This document shows, piece by piece, positions 1 to 12,022 of a stretch of 64,000 nucleotides of DNA. The notes beneath the pieces were generated by a model, which saw only the letters and a list, made by a program, of their open reading frames with translations, searched no databases and was not told the DNA's origin. Source of the DNA: Utricularia gibba (lineage: Eukaryota; Streptophyta; Magnoliopsida; Lamiales; Lentibulariaceae); assembly GCA_002189035.1 (NCBI GenBank), contig CM007990.1, positions 4,092,001 to 4,156,000 of the forward strand, written 5' to 3'. Both the position numbers and the translations under genes were made by a program. Positions within the stretch are counted from its first letter, which is position 1. Each line of letters begins with the position of its first letter.

Positions 1-1042
1 TGTTTTTTAAGGTTGGGTCAGGCCAGCCCACATGATTGGGCTTTAACTTTCATCTCTATGTGGTATGAGGCTGCACAAAACATTTGAGACAGAAAACACA
101 CTCCAATCAAAGTTGAATAAAAGAAAGTCCTTTTATATCTAATGAACACTTGTTTGTAAACAAAAAAAAACTCATGAGCTAACTAATCCCAAGCTCAATC
201 TCAACTCGAACTGTAGCTCAGCTCAAGTCGAGCATAGTTCAAGCTCGATTGAGTCAAGTAAAATATCAAGTTGGTCTGAAGTCGGCTCGCAAAAGCTCGT
301 GATTTGTTATACTAAAATACACCCACAATCATAGATAATTGGTCCATAAATTATGATCAATCCTTCAGATCAATTGAATCACTGGTCCGTAAATTATGAT
401 AACTGATCCGTAAAATAAGAAGCACTTAAATTGATTACATAATTATAATCCCTAATGGCTGGCTAATCACAATTTAATGACTTTGGGTGACAAAAGGAAT
501 GCTACACATTCTTGTTTGATAAGTTTCACATCTTGAAATAGACATTTGTTAAAAATTAATATGTTTGATAGATATATCTTTAATAAAGATGTAATTTTTA
601 AAATTATTATACAAATTCTCCGCGTCAACCATGTATTTCAAAATTTTTTTAATGAAATGAGATTTGATTATTATTTTTATTTATTTTTAAAATATGTCGA
701 ATTAAATATTATTTTAAATATATATTTTTTAAAATTTATTAACTTATTTTAATTACGTATATTTATTTAAATATGAATAATTCAAATATATTAATCATTA
801 AACTATTCTTCCAAACATGGAATTGTATTGTTTTTTCAAGTGGTAATTTGTTTTAGAATAAAAAAAGTGAAAAACAGGTAGATTGACAGGCGTTGTGCGG
901 TGCGGGCCCACGTCTATTCTGTGTCTTTTGCCTTTCCCCTTTTTTATTTTATTTCCATTTCTGCATCTTCTTGTTTATTTTTACACTTCGCTCCGCTCCA
1001 CACGCAAACGCCCAGCCCAGCCAATCTTCTTCCCTGCTTGCA
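1..1042. other. AT-rich intergenic DNA with a degenerate AGCTC/CTCGA-rich tract
   Basis: No gene is supported here. About 172-300 is a low-complexity tract of imperfect AGCTCAA, CTCGA and TCAAG words, a pattern common in decayed plant repeats. About 540-860 is very AT-rich. The last 150 bp, pyrimidine-rich from about 900, probably hold the promoter and 5' leader of the gene starting at 1043. Confidence 0.5.
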
Positions 1043-2749
1043 ATGGCCTCCACTGACGCCGCCGTTACCTCCGATCTTCCCGAAACCGATGACGTAGGCC
1101 TTCCGTTTCAATAGTCGCCTCTTTTTTCTAGTTGCATTCCTTGAGTCGAGTTCGCGAATTCCTGTCTTTTTTTTTTCAATTTAGTGATATCCTCTGGCTT
1201 TGATTGGATATCACAGTCAAGCGATCCTGAGTTTTGAGGATTAGGATTACTGTTTTTGAGGACTTCGTTCGGAGGAGTGAGATTTTGAATGGGATTTTTT
1301 TTTTTTGTTTTGCAGAAAGTTGGGGAGAAAACAACGAAGGAGAATGTCGAAGATCAGAAAGAAGAATCGAAGGTAACTGAAGACTCTGCAGTTGAAGAAA
1401 GTAATCAAGGTAACAAGGAGGCTGTATCAGAGGGTAGGAAGGAGAGTGTCAACGGAATAGAAGCTGAGACCGATAAAAACATACCCGTACCTCCTCCGGT
1501 TGAAGATTCCGTCGACCATGAATCGAACACCGTGAAGAAACTCGCTGAGTCGGCTCAGGCTGAAGATGTGAAGGAAGCTGAAGACAAGGTGGAAGACGTA
1601 GAAGACAGTGAGTCGAAGATTGGAGGGAAGCCTACTGAGCTTGCTCATATTGAAGATGTTGAAGACAGTGAGTCGAAGATTGGGGAGAAGCCTACTGAGC
1701 CTGCTCATGTTGAGGATGTGAAGGATGAAGCCAAGGTTGAAGATATAGGCGAAAAAGATTTCAGGATTGGGGAGGAGCCTAATGAGCCCGATCAGAGTGC
1801 AGATGTGAAGGAAACTGAAGCTGAGGTTAAAGAAACTGACGCGAAGGATACCGAAACCAGCTCTGGAGAGAAGATTGTTGAAGTTGAAGATACGAAGGAA
1901 ACTGAAGTCGGGGTCGAGGGAAAGATAGTCGAAGCTCCAGTTGAACATGTAAAGGATACCAAGATCAAGTCTGAGGAGGATCTTGCTGAGCTTCCTCTGG
2001 ATGATGTAAAGAGCATAGCAGATAGCATTATTTCTAAAACAGAAGCTAAGACAGAGGAAAATGTTGATGAGGTTCCAGTCGTTGAAGAGAAACTTCCTTC
2101 TGAATCAAATGCCAAGATAGAGGAAAAGATCAATGAGACCTATACAGTTCTACCTGAACCAGTGGACAAGTTGGAAGAGACCATCAACGAACAAACTCTA
2201 GTTGAAGGGGCAAAGGATCTGGAGCCCAAAATTCTGGCTGAATTGGAGTCTAAGACAGAGGATGCTGTGGCACCCCAAGTTGAAACAGAAGCAAAACTTG
2301 CAGAAGAAAGAATTGCATTGGATAACCTAGCACAGGTTGCAACAGAAGCTCCCATCTCCGAGGTGGCCAAAACTCTCGTTCAATCTGAGGCGGCACACTC
2401 CCCTGCTGTCACGGAAGTACCAGACAAGCAAGCGGTTGAAGAATCCGATGAGAAACAAGTTCGAACTTTGGAAGCAAAACTGCAGGAAGAGAAACTATCT
2501 CCAGACACCCCAGATGAAACTGTGCAGGACAACCAAGAAGAAGGTACAGGAAAGAAAGATGATCCGATTCCAGAGCCTGCTGAAGATACAACGACGAGGG
2601 ACACCACCTCTGAGAAGGACAATGCCAAATCGAAAACCCCGAAACAATCCATTGTCAAGATTGTCAAGCATTCACTGTCTAAGGCCAAGAAAGCAATCTT
2701 GGGAAAGTCCCAAAACTTACAAGCCAAGGATGCTGGTGCTGAAAAGTAG
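1043..2749 (+). CDS. Acidic Lys/Glu-rich repeat protein of unknown function, two exons
   Basis: Exons 1043..1093 and 1316..2749 join in phase 0 (GT at 1094, AG at 1314-1315) to give 494 residues. I do not recognise the family. The protein is dominated by E, K, V, D and S and by recurring 'VEDVKD/ETE' words. A perfect-length 60-bp tandem duplication lies at 1598..1717, so the 20-residue unit occurs twice. The C-terminal 40 residues differ: they are basic (KIVKHSLSKAKKAI) and end in a Lys-rich tail that could form an amphipathic helix. No signal peptide or membrane segment is visible. The start at 1043 was chosen because the short first exon MASTDAAV... splices cleanly; the in-frame ATG at 1289 lies inside the intron. 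Long open frames on the other strand come from the biased composition. Function unknown; cytosolic or nuclear and intrinsically disordered by inference. Confidence 0.75.
1598..1717 (+). repeat. Two-copy 60-bp tandem repeat inside the acidic protein gene
   Basis: Units 1598..1657 and 1658..1717 differ at only a few positions, and 60 bp keeps the frame. They encode two copies of a VEDSESKIG-type block. Looser relatives follow (for example around 1750-1790), suggesting growth by repeated in-frame duplication. Confidence 0.85.
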
Positions 2750-4080
2750 CACTCACCCGGGACAGAGTTGTAAGTTTCCATATCCTATGTGTGAGATCTA
2801 GTTCTATGGTTAAGTTCACCTGCTTGTTAATGTTTGCCTGCCCACTATTGTCTATCCGTGTAGTTTGCTCCTCTCTGGTAGCCTACATCATTGAAGATGT
2901 TCTGTTTTTCATTTGTGGTGGTGTGCATATATATTCATTCATGATCCATCTGTAAATACTGTTGTTGAATTCCATTTGTTGGTGTGTTCCAATCTTCATC
3001 GATTAATCTGCTTTTATTCCATGGTCCAAAGAATCTTTTTCTTCCCCAAGAACATCCACTAGGCATGTAACTGAAAAAGAAAGAGCTTCTCTGACATTTC
3101 ATACTCTAGGAAACGTGAGCAGCAGAAAGAGTGTAGGAGCTGTAACCTCATCCGTTGAACTGTCACTCCCTGCTGCACATGGGACAATGTGCTTGAGAAG
3201 TTTGTGAGTTTACCCACTTGAGTATGCAGTGAAGATCAAATGCGGGGTTGCAAGCTCCCTGTACTGCCAAAACACAACCCAATTGAGCATCTCGCAAAGC
3301 TTTTACCCCAGTAAGCCACCATTATCATCCACCTATTGGAATGAAATAACTGATGCTTATGAAGTGCACTTACAATGTGTTTGATTTATGGGATTATATT
3401 GGTTTAAAAATAATATTATAAATTATAAGATGTTTAGTTGATATATTAAAATAAATTCAGGATTACACGAGTTTTTTTTTTAATTTCATGTATATAGGTT
3501 TATTTAAAACTACACTTCTTTCTTATTTTACTTAAAATTATTTAATCTCATTTCTAATCACAATAATTAAATATTATTTAAAAAATTAATCTCAATAATT
3601 AAATTTATTTAAAACCTAAATAAATTAAACTCATTTTATATCATTCCGGACAAATCTTAAAAATAACTATATTTCTTTATTATACTAAAGTTTTACCAAA
3701 ACTTAAATTAAAAGCATCTGGAAAAATTTTCAATTTTTCAAAAGTTTATTTCTAATCCTTTTTTTCCTAGTAGGTTCAATCCTGTTAATTAAATATTATA
3801 TAAAAACTAAATTATTTTTTATTATATTTACTAAATTCAAATAAAGTTATATTCTTTTATTCTAATCCCACTAACGACAATGTTGAAAATATTTCTTAAG
3901 ACATGTAATAATGTGACACGATGATCGAGAAATATCATGCAATAAATTTATAGAATATCATACCATTAATCCCTAGTTAACCGAAATCAATCCACCCCAA
4001 TCTTCCATATCAGCCCCACTCCCTTCATTCGTTTATAACACACAGCCTGGATCGCCTGAAACCAACACCATTCCGTTTCC
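2750..4080. other. 3' UTR and intergenic DNA
   Basis: The first 250-350 bp are probably the 3' UTR of the acidic protein gene. From about 3380 the DNA is strongly AT-rich with no open frame of interest. A TTTATAA motif about 50 bp before the MADS-box ATG is a plausible core promoter. Confidence 0.5.
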
Positions 4081-4779
4081 ATGACCAGGAAGAAAGTGAA
4101 GCTCGCCTTCATCTCCAACGACTCCGCCCGGAAAGCCACCTTCAAGAAGCGGAAGAAAGGTTAGCTTCCTTCTGAAAGAATGAACGCTCATCTGTTTGTA
4201 TCAAACTGGGCAAACGTGTTTATTCAACTAGGTTTGCTCAAGAAGGTGAGCGAGCTGAGCACTCTGTGTGGAATCGACGCCTGCGCTATCGTCTATAGTC
4301 CCTATGAGTCGCAGCCGGATGTCTGGCCCGACGGCGGCGCCGCACGGCGGGTGCTGGCTCAGTTCAAGCGGATGCCGGAAATGGAGCAGAGCAAGAAGAT
4401 GGTCAATCAGGAGATGTTTATTCGGCAGCGGATCGCGAAAGCGGCGGATCAGTTGAAGAAGTTGAGGAAGGAGAATCGAGAGAAGGAGATGGCGCAGCTC
4501 ATGTACCAATGCCTAACGGGTAAAGGCTTGCAAGGGTTAGGGTTCCCGGAGTTGAATGATCTGGGGTGGGTATTGGACCAACATCTTAAGGAGGTTTATA
4601 AGCGGATAGAGGGGCTGAGAGCCGCGACGGCGACGGCGGAGATGATCGTGCCGCCGCAGCTTGGAGTCTTGTTCGGGAGCGACGAAGACGGCAGCGGCGG
4701 CGATGAGATCATCGTGCCGCCCTTTCAGGATTCAAGTCACCATGTTTCTTCTATGTGGTGTAATGTGTTTTTTCCCTAG
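4081..4779 (+). CDS. Type I (M-gamma) MADS-box protein, AGL80/PHERES-like
   Basis: The first residues MTRKKVKLAFISNDSARKA and, after a 72-nt intron, LLKKVSELSTLCGIDACAIV are the MADS domain of the AGL80 group. The C-terminal part (KMVNQE, then a leucine/lysine-rich helix to about residue 120) also matches that group. Exons 4081..4159 and 4232..4779 join as K-G-L-L and give 208 residues. M-gamma proteins bind CArG-like DNA as heterodimers with M-alpha partners and act mainly in the central cell and endosperm; that role is inferred from family. The odd point is the intron: GT at 4160 and AG at 4231 split the MADS domain, and read-through stops at once (TAG). Type I MADS genes usually have no introns. 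Without splicing this would be a pseudogene. Orthology to one particular Arabidopsis gene is not claimed. Confidence 0.8.
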
Positions 4780-5784
4780 AATTTTTATTTTTATTTAATA
4801 AAAATGACCTTAATTTGTACCAGAGTTGTCATGCAAAAGGCAACGGGTGATCGATCGATATAAATATATTTATCTTCCAAATCCTAATGATTAGGGTTTG
4901 AAGTTTAAAATACTAAAATTCTATGTAACATTAATATTAAAATCAAATAAAATCAAACATAATTGAATATGGATGCAATATGTATTTGTTCACTAAATAC
5001 ATGGAACATGAATCATGTTTATATTCATTTTTTATATTATTTACATAAAAATAAATGATTTTAATTGAATAGAATACAATTCAAACATAAGTTAGATGTG
5101 CCCAACCATTATATCTCTTATTCAATAGATGGAATTGGAAGTGACGTCACTCGACTCTTTACGTTTTAAAAAAATACAATTTTTGGATAAAATAATTCGA
5201 AATAACGGGATTAAAATTTTCCCATTTCTTGAAACAAAAATGGCTTTTAGAATTGATGGTACCTTAAAACCGGAAACAACTTGGCGCGGCCGGCGGGCGG
5301 AGTTTCGCCCGATCAGAATGAAATCCAAATCTTGACTAGTGGCGACGGATGGATAAGTAATTTTCTTTTCTCTTTCACGCCAAATGTTTGACAAAATGCT
5401 CCGATGTGTTAAGTTGAACTATACTCACTGTTTAGTTTTTTATGATGCCAATTACTGTAAAATGTAGTTCTTTAGATATTGGCTCCTTCTCGATGGATTC
5501 GAAGGTGTATCCTTAGCGTGCCTGTTCTATGTTGGTTGGTGGATTAAGTTAATTCGTGTGTTTGACGATTCCATTTTGCTGTGATTAGTTCTCCATTCCA
5601 TCAGTGAAGCTTATGGTAAGCAGCGTCTTTCTATCAGAGTTAGTTATGCCTCACTTACTTTTCTGTATTGGCAGATTTTTTGACTGTTTGATGCACATGA
5701 ACATATCGAAAGGCTTATCTGGGTGGATGAGCATTCCTATTTTTGGCTAGGTAGAATGAATAGATTGAGGAAAGGTGCAACTGG
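4780..5784. other. Intergenic DNA and PPR gene leader
   Basis: AT-rich up to about 5120. A GC-rich patch sits near 5280-5330. About 5480-5784 reads like a transcribed leader. Two upstream ATGs (5723 and 5757) precede the chosen PPR start in another frame and could reduce translation. Confidence 0.4.
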
Positions 5785-8174
5785 ATGTATCTCAAACGTC
5801 TTAGCTTCGTCGCGTTTTGTTCGTGGCGACATAGTAGTACAAGGTTCCATTCAGAGACTGCGCTGCACAATGCAGGCCTCCGTGGAAAAAAGGGGAAGAA
5901 ATCATGGACTAAGCAACTTTTTACGGGTTCTGACATAGTGAAATGCAATGTTGCAATTACGAATCACATGCGCAATGGAGACTGTGATGCAGCATTGCAT
6001 TTTTTCGAGTCCATGCCTCGGAAGACTACTGTTTCTTACAACACTATGATGTCTGGATACTTGTCAAATGGGAAGTTTAATCTAGCTCAGAAAGTGTTCG
6101 ATGAAATGCCCAGGAAGGACTTGGTCTCTTGGAATGTGATGATTAGTGGGTATATAAAGTACAAGGATCTTGGTTCTGCTAGGAGTTTGTTTGATAGGAT
6201 GACTGAAAAGGATGTTGTGTCTTGGAACGCTATGTTGTCTGGGTATGCACAGCATGGTTTTGTGGATGAAGCCAGGAGAGTTTTTGATATGATGCCAGAG
6301 AAGAATGAGATTTCTTGGAATGGGATTCTTGCAGCTTATGTGCAGAATGGGAATATTGACGAAGCAAGGAAATTGTTTGACAGTAGACAACATTGGAATG
6401 TGGTATCATGGAATTGTTTGATGGGTGGTTACTTAAAGAAGAAGAGATTACTTGATGCAAGGGAAATTTTTCAACAAATGCCAATCAGGGATGAGGTTTC
6501 TTGGAACACCATGATCACTTGTCTTGCGCAAAATGGGAGAATGTCTGAAGCGAGGAAGTTGTTTGATGAATCACCAAATAGAGATGTGTTTACTTGGACT
6601 GCCATGGTTTCAGGTTACATTCAAAATGGGCAATTGCATGAAGCGAGAGGGTTTTTTGATGAAATGCCAGATAAGAACGTTGTGACTTGGAATTCAATGA
6701 TAGCTGGTTATGTACAAAACAAGGACATGGATTCAGCCTGGGAACTTTTTGAAAAAATGCCATGCAGAAACATTAGCTCCTGGAACACAATGGTGACTGG
6801 TTATGCTCAAAATGGAGAACTTACTCGTGCTACAGATTTGTTCAACATGATGCCCTGTCGAGATTGTATCTCCTGGGCTGCTATAATTGCTGGCTATTCT
6901 CAATGTGGTGACAGTGAGGAGGCATTACAGCTTTTTATAAGAATGAAGAGAGAAGAGAGGCAAATAAATAGATCTGCATTTACATGTGTTCTTAGCACAT
7001 GTGCTGATATTGCCGCTTTTGAATTAGGGAAGCAAGTACATGGCTGTGTTGTTAAAGCAGGATATGAATATGGATGCTTTGTGGGCAATGCTCTTCTAGC
7101 CATGTACTGTAGATGTGGGAGCATCAATGAGGCATACCATGTGTTTGAAAGAATAGAAGATAAGGATGTTGTTTCTTGGAACACAATCATCACAGGCTAT
7201 GCAAGGCATGGTTTTAGTGACGAAGCACTTGAACACTTTGAATCAATGAAGTTGGCCCGCGTCCAACCTGATGAAGTCACCATGGTCAGATCTTTGCTTT
7301 TATCTTTCGCGCTCATGAAAGCCATTGTCTTTCTGCTATCTGACGTTGTCCACTTGCTTTAATGTAGGTTGGTGTTCTTTCTGCATGTAGTCATACTGGT
7401 TTAGTAGAGAAAGGCAGATCACTCTTTGATTCCATGGCAAAAGACTACGGCATTGTGGTGAATCCAAAGCACTACACCTGCATGATTGATCTTTTCGGCC
7501 GAGCTGGGCGTTTGGAGGACGCAATACAACTAATAATGAACATGCCTTATGAACCGGATGCAGCAACATGGGGAGCTCTCCTCGGCGCCAGCAGGATTCA
7601 TGGAAATACCGAATTGGGAGAAAAGGCTGCTGAGAAGATCCTTGCATTGGAACCATGGAACGCTGGTATGTATGTTCTTCTCTCCAACCTATACGCTGCT
7701 TCCGGTAGGTGGGCCGACGTCGATAAGATGCGACTAAGAATGAGGGACTCCGGCATCAGCAAAGTTCGAGGTTACAGTTGGGTTGAAGTAGAAAACAAAA
7801 CTCACACTTTCTCAGTGGGAGATTCGACTCATCCTGAAGCTGGGAGCGTGTATGCATTCCTAAAAGAACTAGAGCTGCTTATGAAACGCGACGGCTATGT
7901 GTCTTCAACAAAACTGGTTTTGCACGATGTGGAGGAGGAGGAGAAGCAGCACATGCTGATGTATCATAGTGAAAGACTAGCCGTTGCTTATGGGATAATG
8001 AAGACGCCTGCTGGGAGACCAGTCCGGGTCTTCAAAAACTTGAGAGTGTGCGAAGACTGCCACACTGCATTGAAGCACATCGCGAGGATCACAGGGACCT
8101 GGATTATTCTGCGCGATCCTAATCGGTTTCACCACTTCAGACAAGGAGTATGCAACTGCGGAGATTACTGGTGA
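5785..8174 (+). CDS. DYW-class pentatricopeptide repeat protein, organellar RNA editing factor type
   Basis: Exons 5785..7284 and 7368..8174 give 768 residues. More than a dozen PLS-type PPR units (repeated 'VSWNxMIxGYxQNG' and 'ARKLFDEMP' signatures) fill residues about 60-530, followed by E/E+ motifs and a complete DYW domain ending in DYW. The HSE and CEDCH zinc-site motifs of the cytidine-deaminase-like fold are present. The family binds plastid or mitochondrial transcripts and converts specific C to U. The N-terminus is basic and rich in Ser and Arg ([18 protein letters not shown]), which fits mitochondrial import. It closely resembles the Arabidopsis protein I recall as At4g02750, of similar length. 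An 83-nt intron (GT 7285, AG 7367) joins DEVTM to VGVLSACSH exactly where relatives are continuous; read-through hits a stop. Target site unknown. Confidence 0.9.
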
Positions 8175-9165
8175 TGCTGGAAAATCTGCGCAGGATGTGT
8201 AAGAGAATTGGGTACACTCTTTCTAAAAACATGTTTGTTTTATGTAATGCTGATGGAAAGCAGAAAAGAGTAGGATGAAATTAAAAAGTAAAAAGTTATA
8301 AGGAGAGAGTCATTTATTTTGAAATAAACATATGCTATTGAAAATTTATTTGATATATAATTTTAAGAAAATATTTGAAATATAATCTAGAAAATTTATA
8401 TCCAAATGTATATATAAACCATTAATTTACTTATGTATATAAACTTTATATGATTATATTATTAATATATTTATTTTTTGAACATGTAAATAATGTACAT
8501 AAATGTAATAAACAAAAAATAATAATTATATTTATATTGTTCATATACTCATATTTATATCCTAAAATATCAAATATTATATACAATTTAATATATGCAT
8601 ATCAAGTTATATTATATTTAAATATATTAATATACTACTATAAAAAAAATCTAATAATATTATATGTTGTATGTATTCTTATAATCAATAGTTTATAATA
8701 ATTAATAATAAAAATTCAATTGTATATTTCATTCTCATTCATATTTCATTTACAAATTTGATACATTTTGAAAGGAAAAAAAAAAAAAAAAAACACGCAG
8801 GTGTTCTACGGTGCAATCTGCAGTCAGGTTTCCCTGATGGACAACGCACGAATGCACAAGAGAAGACAAGTTCCTGCGAGCGAAACTCAGACACATACAA
8901 GACACTAATGAAGCCGTACTGCAACAAGCAAATATCTGTCTGTAGTCTCACTATCAGTATTTGGCTGAGCTTTTGTATTCAACAGAGACGAAGAGATCAC
9001 AGGATGTTAAGTTCACCTTTGTTCTCATCCCATGTCATGTTCGACACTGTTTAGTGCTCATAAAGCTGCAACTGTGTTGCCTTTGGTCAAATAAAGGAGA
9101 TGAATAGACACCTTCCCCTACAAAACCTTAACAAGAAAGAGCAATAAGCATCATCACATCAATAG
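8175..9165. other. Intergenic DNA between convergent PPR and POT1 genes
   Basis: AT-rich DNA with an A homopolymer near 8776. The stretches just after 8174 and just before 9166 should be the 3' UTRs of the two genes. No other coding signal. Confidence 0.5.
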
Positions 9166-12022
9166 TCAGTCTTCACCTAGCAACATGGTATCGAAGATAC
9201 GAAAAGCCTTAGACCCAGAGATATCTGCTTCGTCTGTGTAGTAAGAGTAGATGCAGCATTGTATCCATGGAGGTTTTCTAGCCGAATTCCCTGGAACAAA
9301 CATCTCTTGTTCATCAGTAATCCCAAGCAATGAGTTATTTGCCTTTGTCAGTCCATGAACACTCTCAAAATGCCCATAGAACTTCTCCTGTGTGGAAATA
9401 TAAGAGTAGAAAATTCTGAGGTTCCTCATGTATGGAATTTGTTCTTTATAAAGGCTGCAAAAACTAGTTACCCCATCTTCTGCAAAAATGTAAGCATGGA
9501 TTCTTGCAGTGGGATCCTCTAATGTCAATCTCACTCTATATAAACCGTTGGGAGCGCACAAATCTGTGACCTTCCATGGCACTTGAGCTACCACTCGAAC
9601 TACGCATTTGTATTTATGCACCACCTGAGGAACCAAGTTCATAAAACATTTTTTTTTACATTACAAATCTCCACTGATACACTCCCTTGACCTCATTAGT
9701 CCTTACAATTCTGTTTTTTCCCATGTGAAAAAATGTTTAAAATATTTCACAAACTTGCCAATTAGTGAAATACAGGCCAAGAGTTCAAAATGAACAATGG
9801 ATAGGGAGCGTACCTTAGGGGATGTGAGGATATCCATTAAAGTTGAAAAAGGAACATCAGGATGATCAGTTTCTGATATCAAAGACGAGATGCAGATCTG
9901 ATATCAGGATTACTAGCACATAATTACAAACTTGAAAAAAAAAAACTTCTACATCATCAATCCAAACCTGTCACAGAAGATGGACTAGGGAAGCTATCAT
10001 GCGACGCTCTTTTCCATTTAGAAGGTAAACGTTCCTCATAAAACCTTAACGAAAGAAGGCAAAAGAAAACAAAAGAAAAAAAGAAAAATCTTTTAAGAAT
10101 TGACAGGCAACGGGAGTTCCATTTTGTTAAACAGATATCATCAAACGGGTATATCCTAAGTAACTCGCTGCATTTCTGCTGTCCAAGAAATTTAGCCAAA
10201 CATACAAAAGAAGATTTCCAAAAATTTAATTTTGCTAGTTGAATTTGCACTAAATTCAAGAAAGCATCGGTATAAAATCTTGTTATAGGATAGGACTAGA
10301 AGTTATGAATGCAGTCATAAGTTGCATCCAGCTAAACAAATATAATAATCGAATAGTAATAACTGAGAGAGAACCTTTTTTCAAGATCCATTACACGGGC
10401 ATCATCAGAATGTAAATAGCATATCCTGGAGAATGGTGTCATTTCAGCAAACCAAAGAGCATCACGAAGTTTACAGTTAATGTTGACGAAAATAGCCCAA
10501 GTATCTTCCCTCAAAAGGTTGATGCCAAGTTTTCCCGTGCCTTGATCAAATATCATTCTCAAAACAGTTCCAACAGTGGGAAATGTATGTAATGTTTCTC
10601 TTGATAAAGGGGAGGGATCCAACTCTAAAGGAAGTGGATTTTTCAACTCATCATCAAGGCTGGAAAGAAAACATCCAAAGTTGATATTTACATCAACAAA
10701 TTGTGCATAAATAGATTAGATCACATCCAATAGATTGAAAAGTAGCTCTGAGTTTGGTGCTTTTCAAGTAAAGTTTAGTAGCTCTAACTTGGAAACGACA
10801 GAAGCTGGAGGCGTATCCGTCCCATTCCAGACATATGCCATCCAGTGCCCCTCAAATTCACGAATATGAAGAATCTAAATAGGGAATCAAAAAATTACAC
10901 ACGAAGTATAAGATTAGAACCATATCCAAATGTCAGTAAAGCTAATTTGGTTACCTTACAAAGCAGATTGAGGTGCTCACCCTCCATGATCTCAGGAAAT
11001 AATAATGCTTCATTCAAACCTACAAAACTAACACTTCACGTGAGAGAATTCTCTTCAGCAACCAGATATGAACCAGTTAATACACACCAGATAGGGGGTT
11101 ACGATTTTACTAAAAAATAAAAAATTAATACAGATCAAATGTTACTTGCCTCTACTTAGGCAATACAATGGCCTTCTTAGCTCTAATATTTAACAAAGAA
11201 AATTTGACATTTTGTGGAAACTCTTACGAGTATGTAAACATATTACAGCAAATAAGCCCATACTTTCAACTTTGATCTGCTTCAGCAATTTACGCAACCG
11301 CAATATCGACCTGTTGTCCGGGTTTGCAGCCTTATACCGTGCTGATGCTTGGTAAGGCACGATAACATTATCCGAATCACTGTCTCTCCCATCAAATAAA
11401 GCAAATGAAGAACTTTTCTTCTCAAAGGAAACATAAACCTCGACACCTCTTGCTTTCACCTGCACTAGAATATAATTTTAAACAAAATAAAACACGGCCG
11501 CATCAAACAGAAGTGAAATAATGAGCCTATTCATTGAGGATAGGGGCTTCATTAGTCTATGCGATGTGATAGAAGAAGTTGAAACTATACAACAGGAACA
11601 AGTTACGAACTTTGAAGCTGAAAAAGCAAAAAAAGCAGAGTGTTTACCAAGACATTGGACAGGAGAGCTATGTCACCGACAGCCTGAACATTGGGAAGCT
11701 TCTCCATTGTGTCAGCAAAAAAGTTAACGAAAATCCCCTCCTTTGGCCGCGATTCGTCAATTATCTTGAGAGCTCCGAAGAAATCTTCACAAGAGCCACA
11801 GAGAAAACGCAACTCGAATCAAACCCAACTCAAAAGTTGAAAAGCTCATGTTCCAGAAAGGGGGAAAAAAAGCAACTTTGGGGCAGAAAAACACAAATCA
11901 CCGGTTCCTTTCGTGGTTTTAGGGAGACTGCTCTCGACAACAATGCCGACAAGATTGACGCGCTGATTGATCGAGTTCATGGCGTCGACGATGGTCATGA
12001 ACTTGTAGTCTTCGCGACCCAT
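9166..12022 (-). CDS. POT1: Protection of telomeres 1 (POT1), ten exons
   Basis: Exons in coding order: 12022-11902, 11784-11648, 11459-11264, 11019-10955, 10874-10789, 10659-10375, 10044-9968, 9872-9814, 9624-9472, 9387-9166. All phases agree and give 466 residues, the length of Arabidopsis POT1a as I recall it. The start MGREDYKF leads into the first OB fold (NLVGIVVESS, KIIDESRP, FFADTMEKLP). The second OB fold includes WMAYVWNGTDTPP, and the C-terminal domain carries YRVRLTLEDPTARIHA and PPWIQCCIYSYY. POT1 proteins bind the telomeric G-strand or telomerase RNP in the nucleus; plant paralogues differ in which, and I cannot tell which applies. The last intron (9471..9388, 84 nt) is in frame and has no stop, so a 494-residue retained form is also possible. 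Splice sites are inferred from frame and family. Confidence 0.9.

Noticed and set aside
1427-2591. Long open frames on the minus strand of the acidic protein gene (up to 173 codons)
   Set aside because: They are shadows of a GAA/GAG-rich coding strand, which has few stops on the opposite strand. They have no splice or family support.
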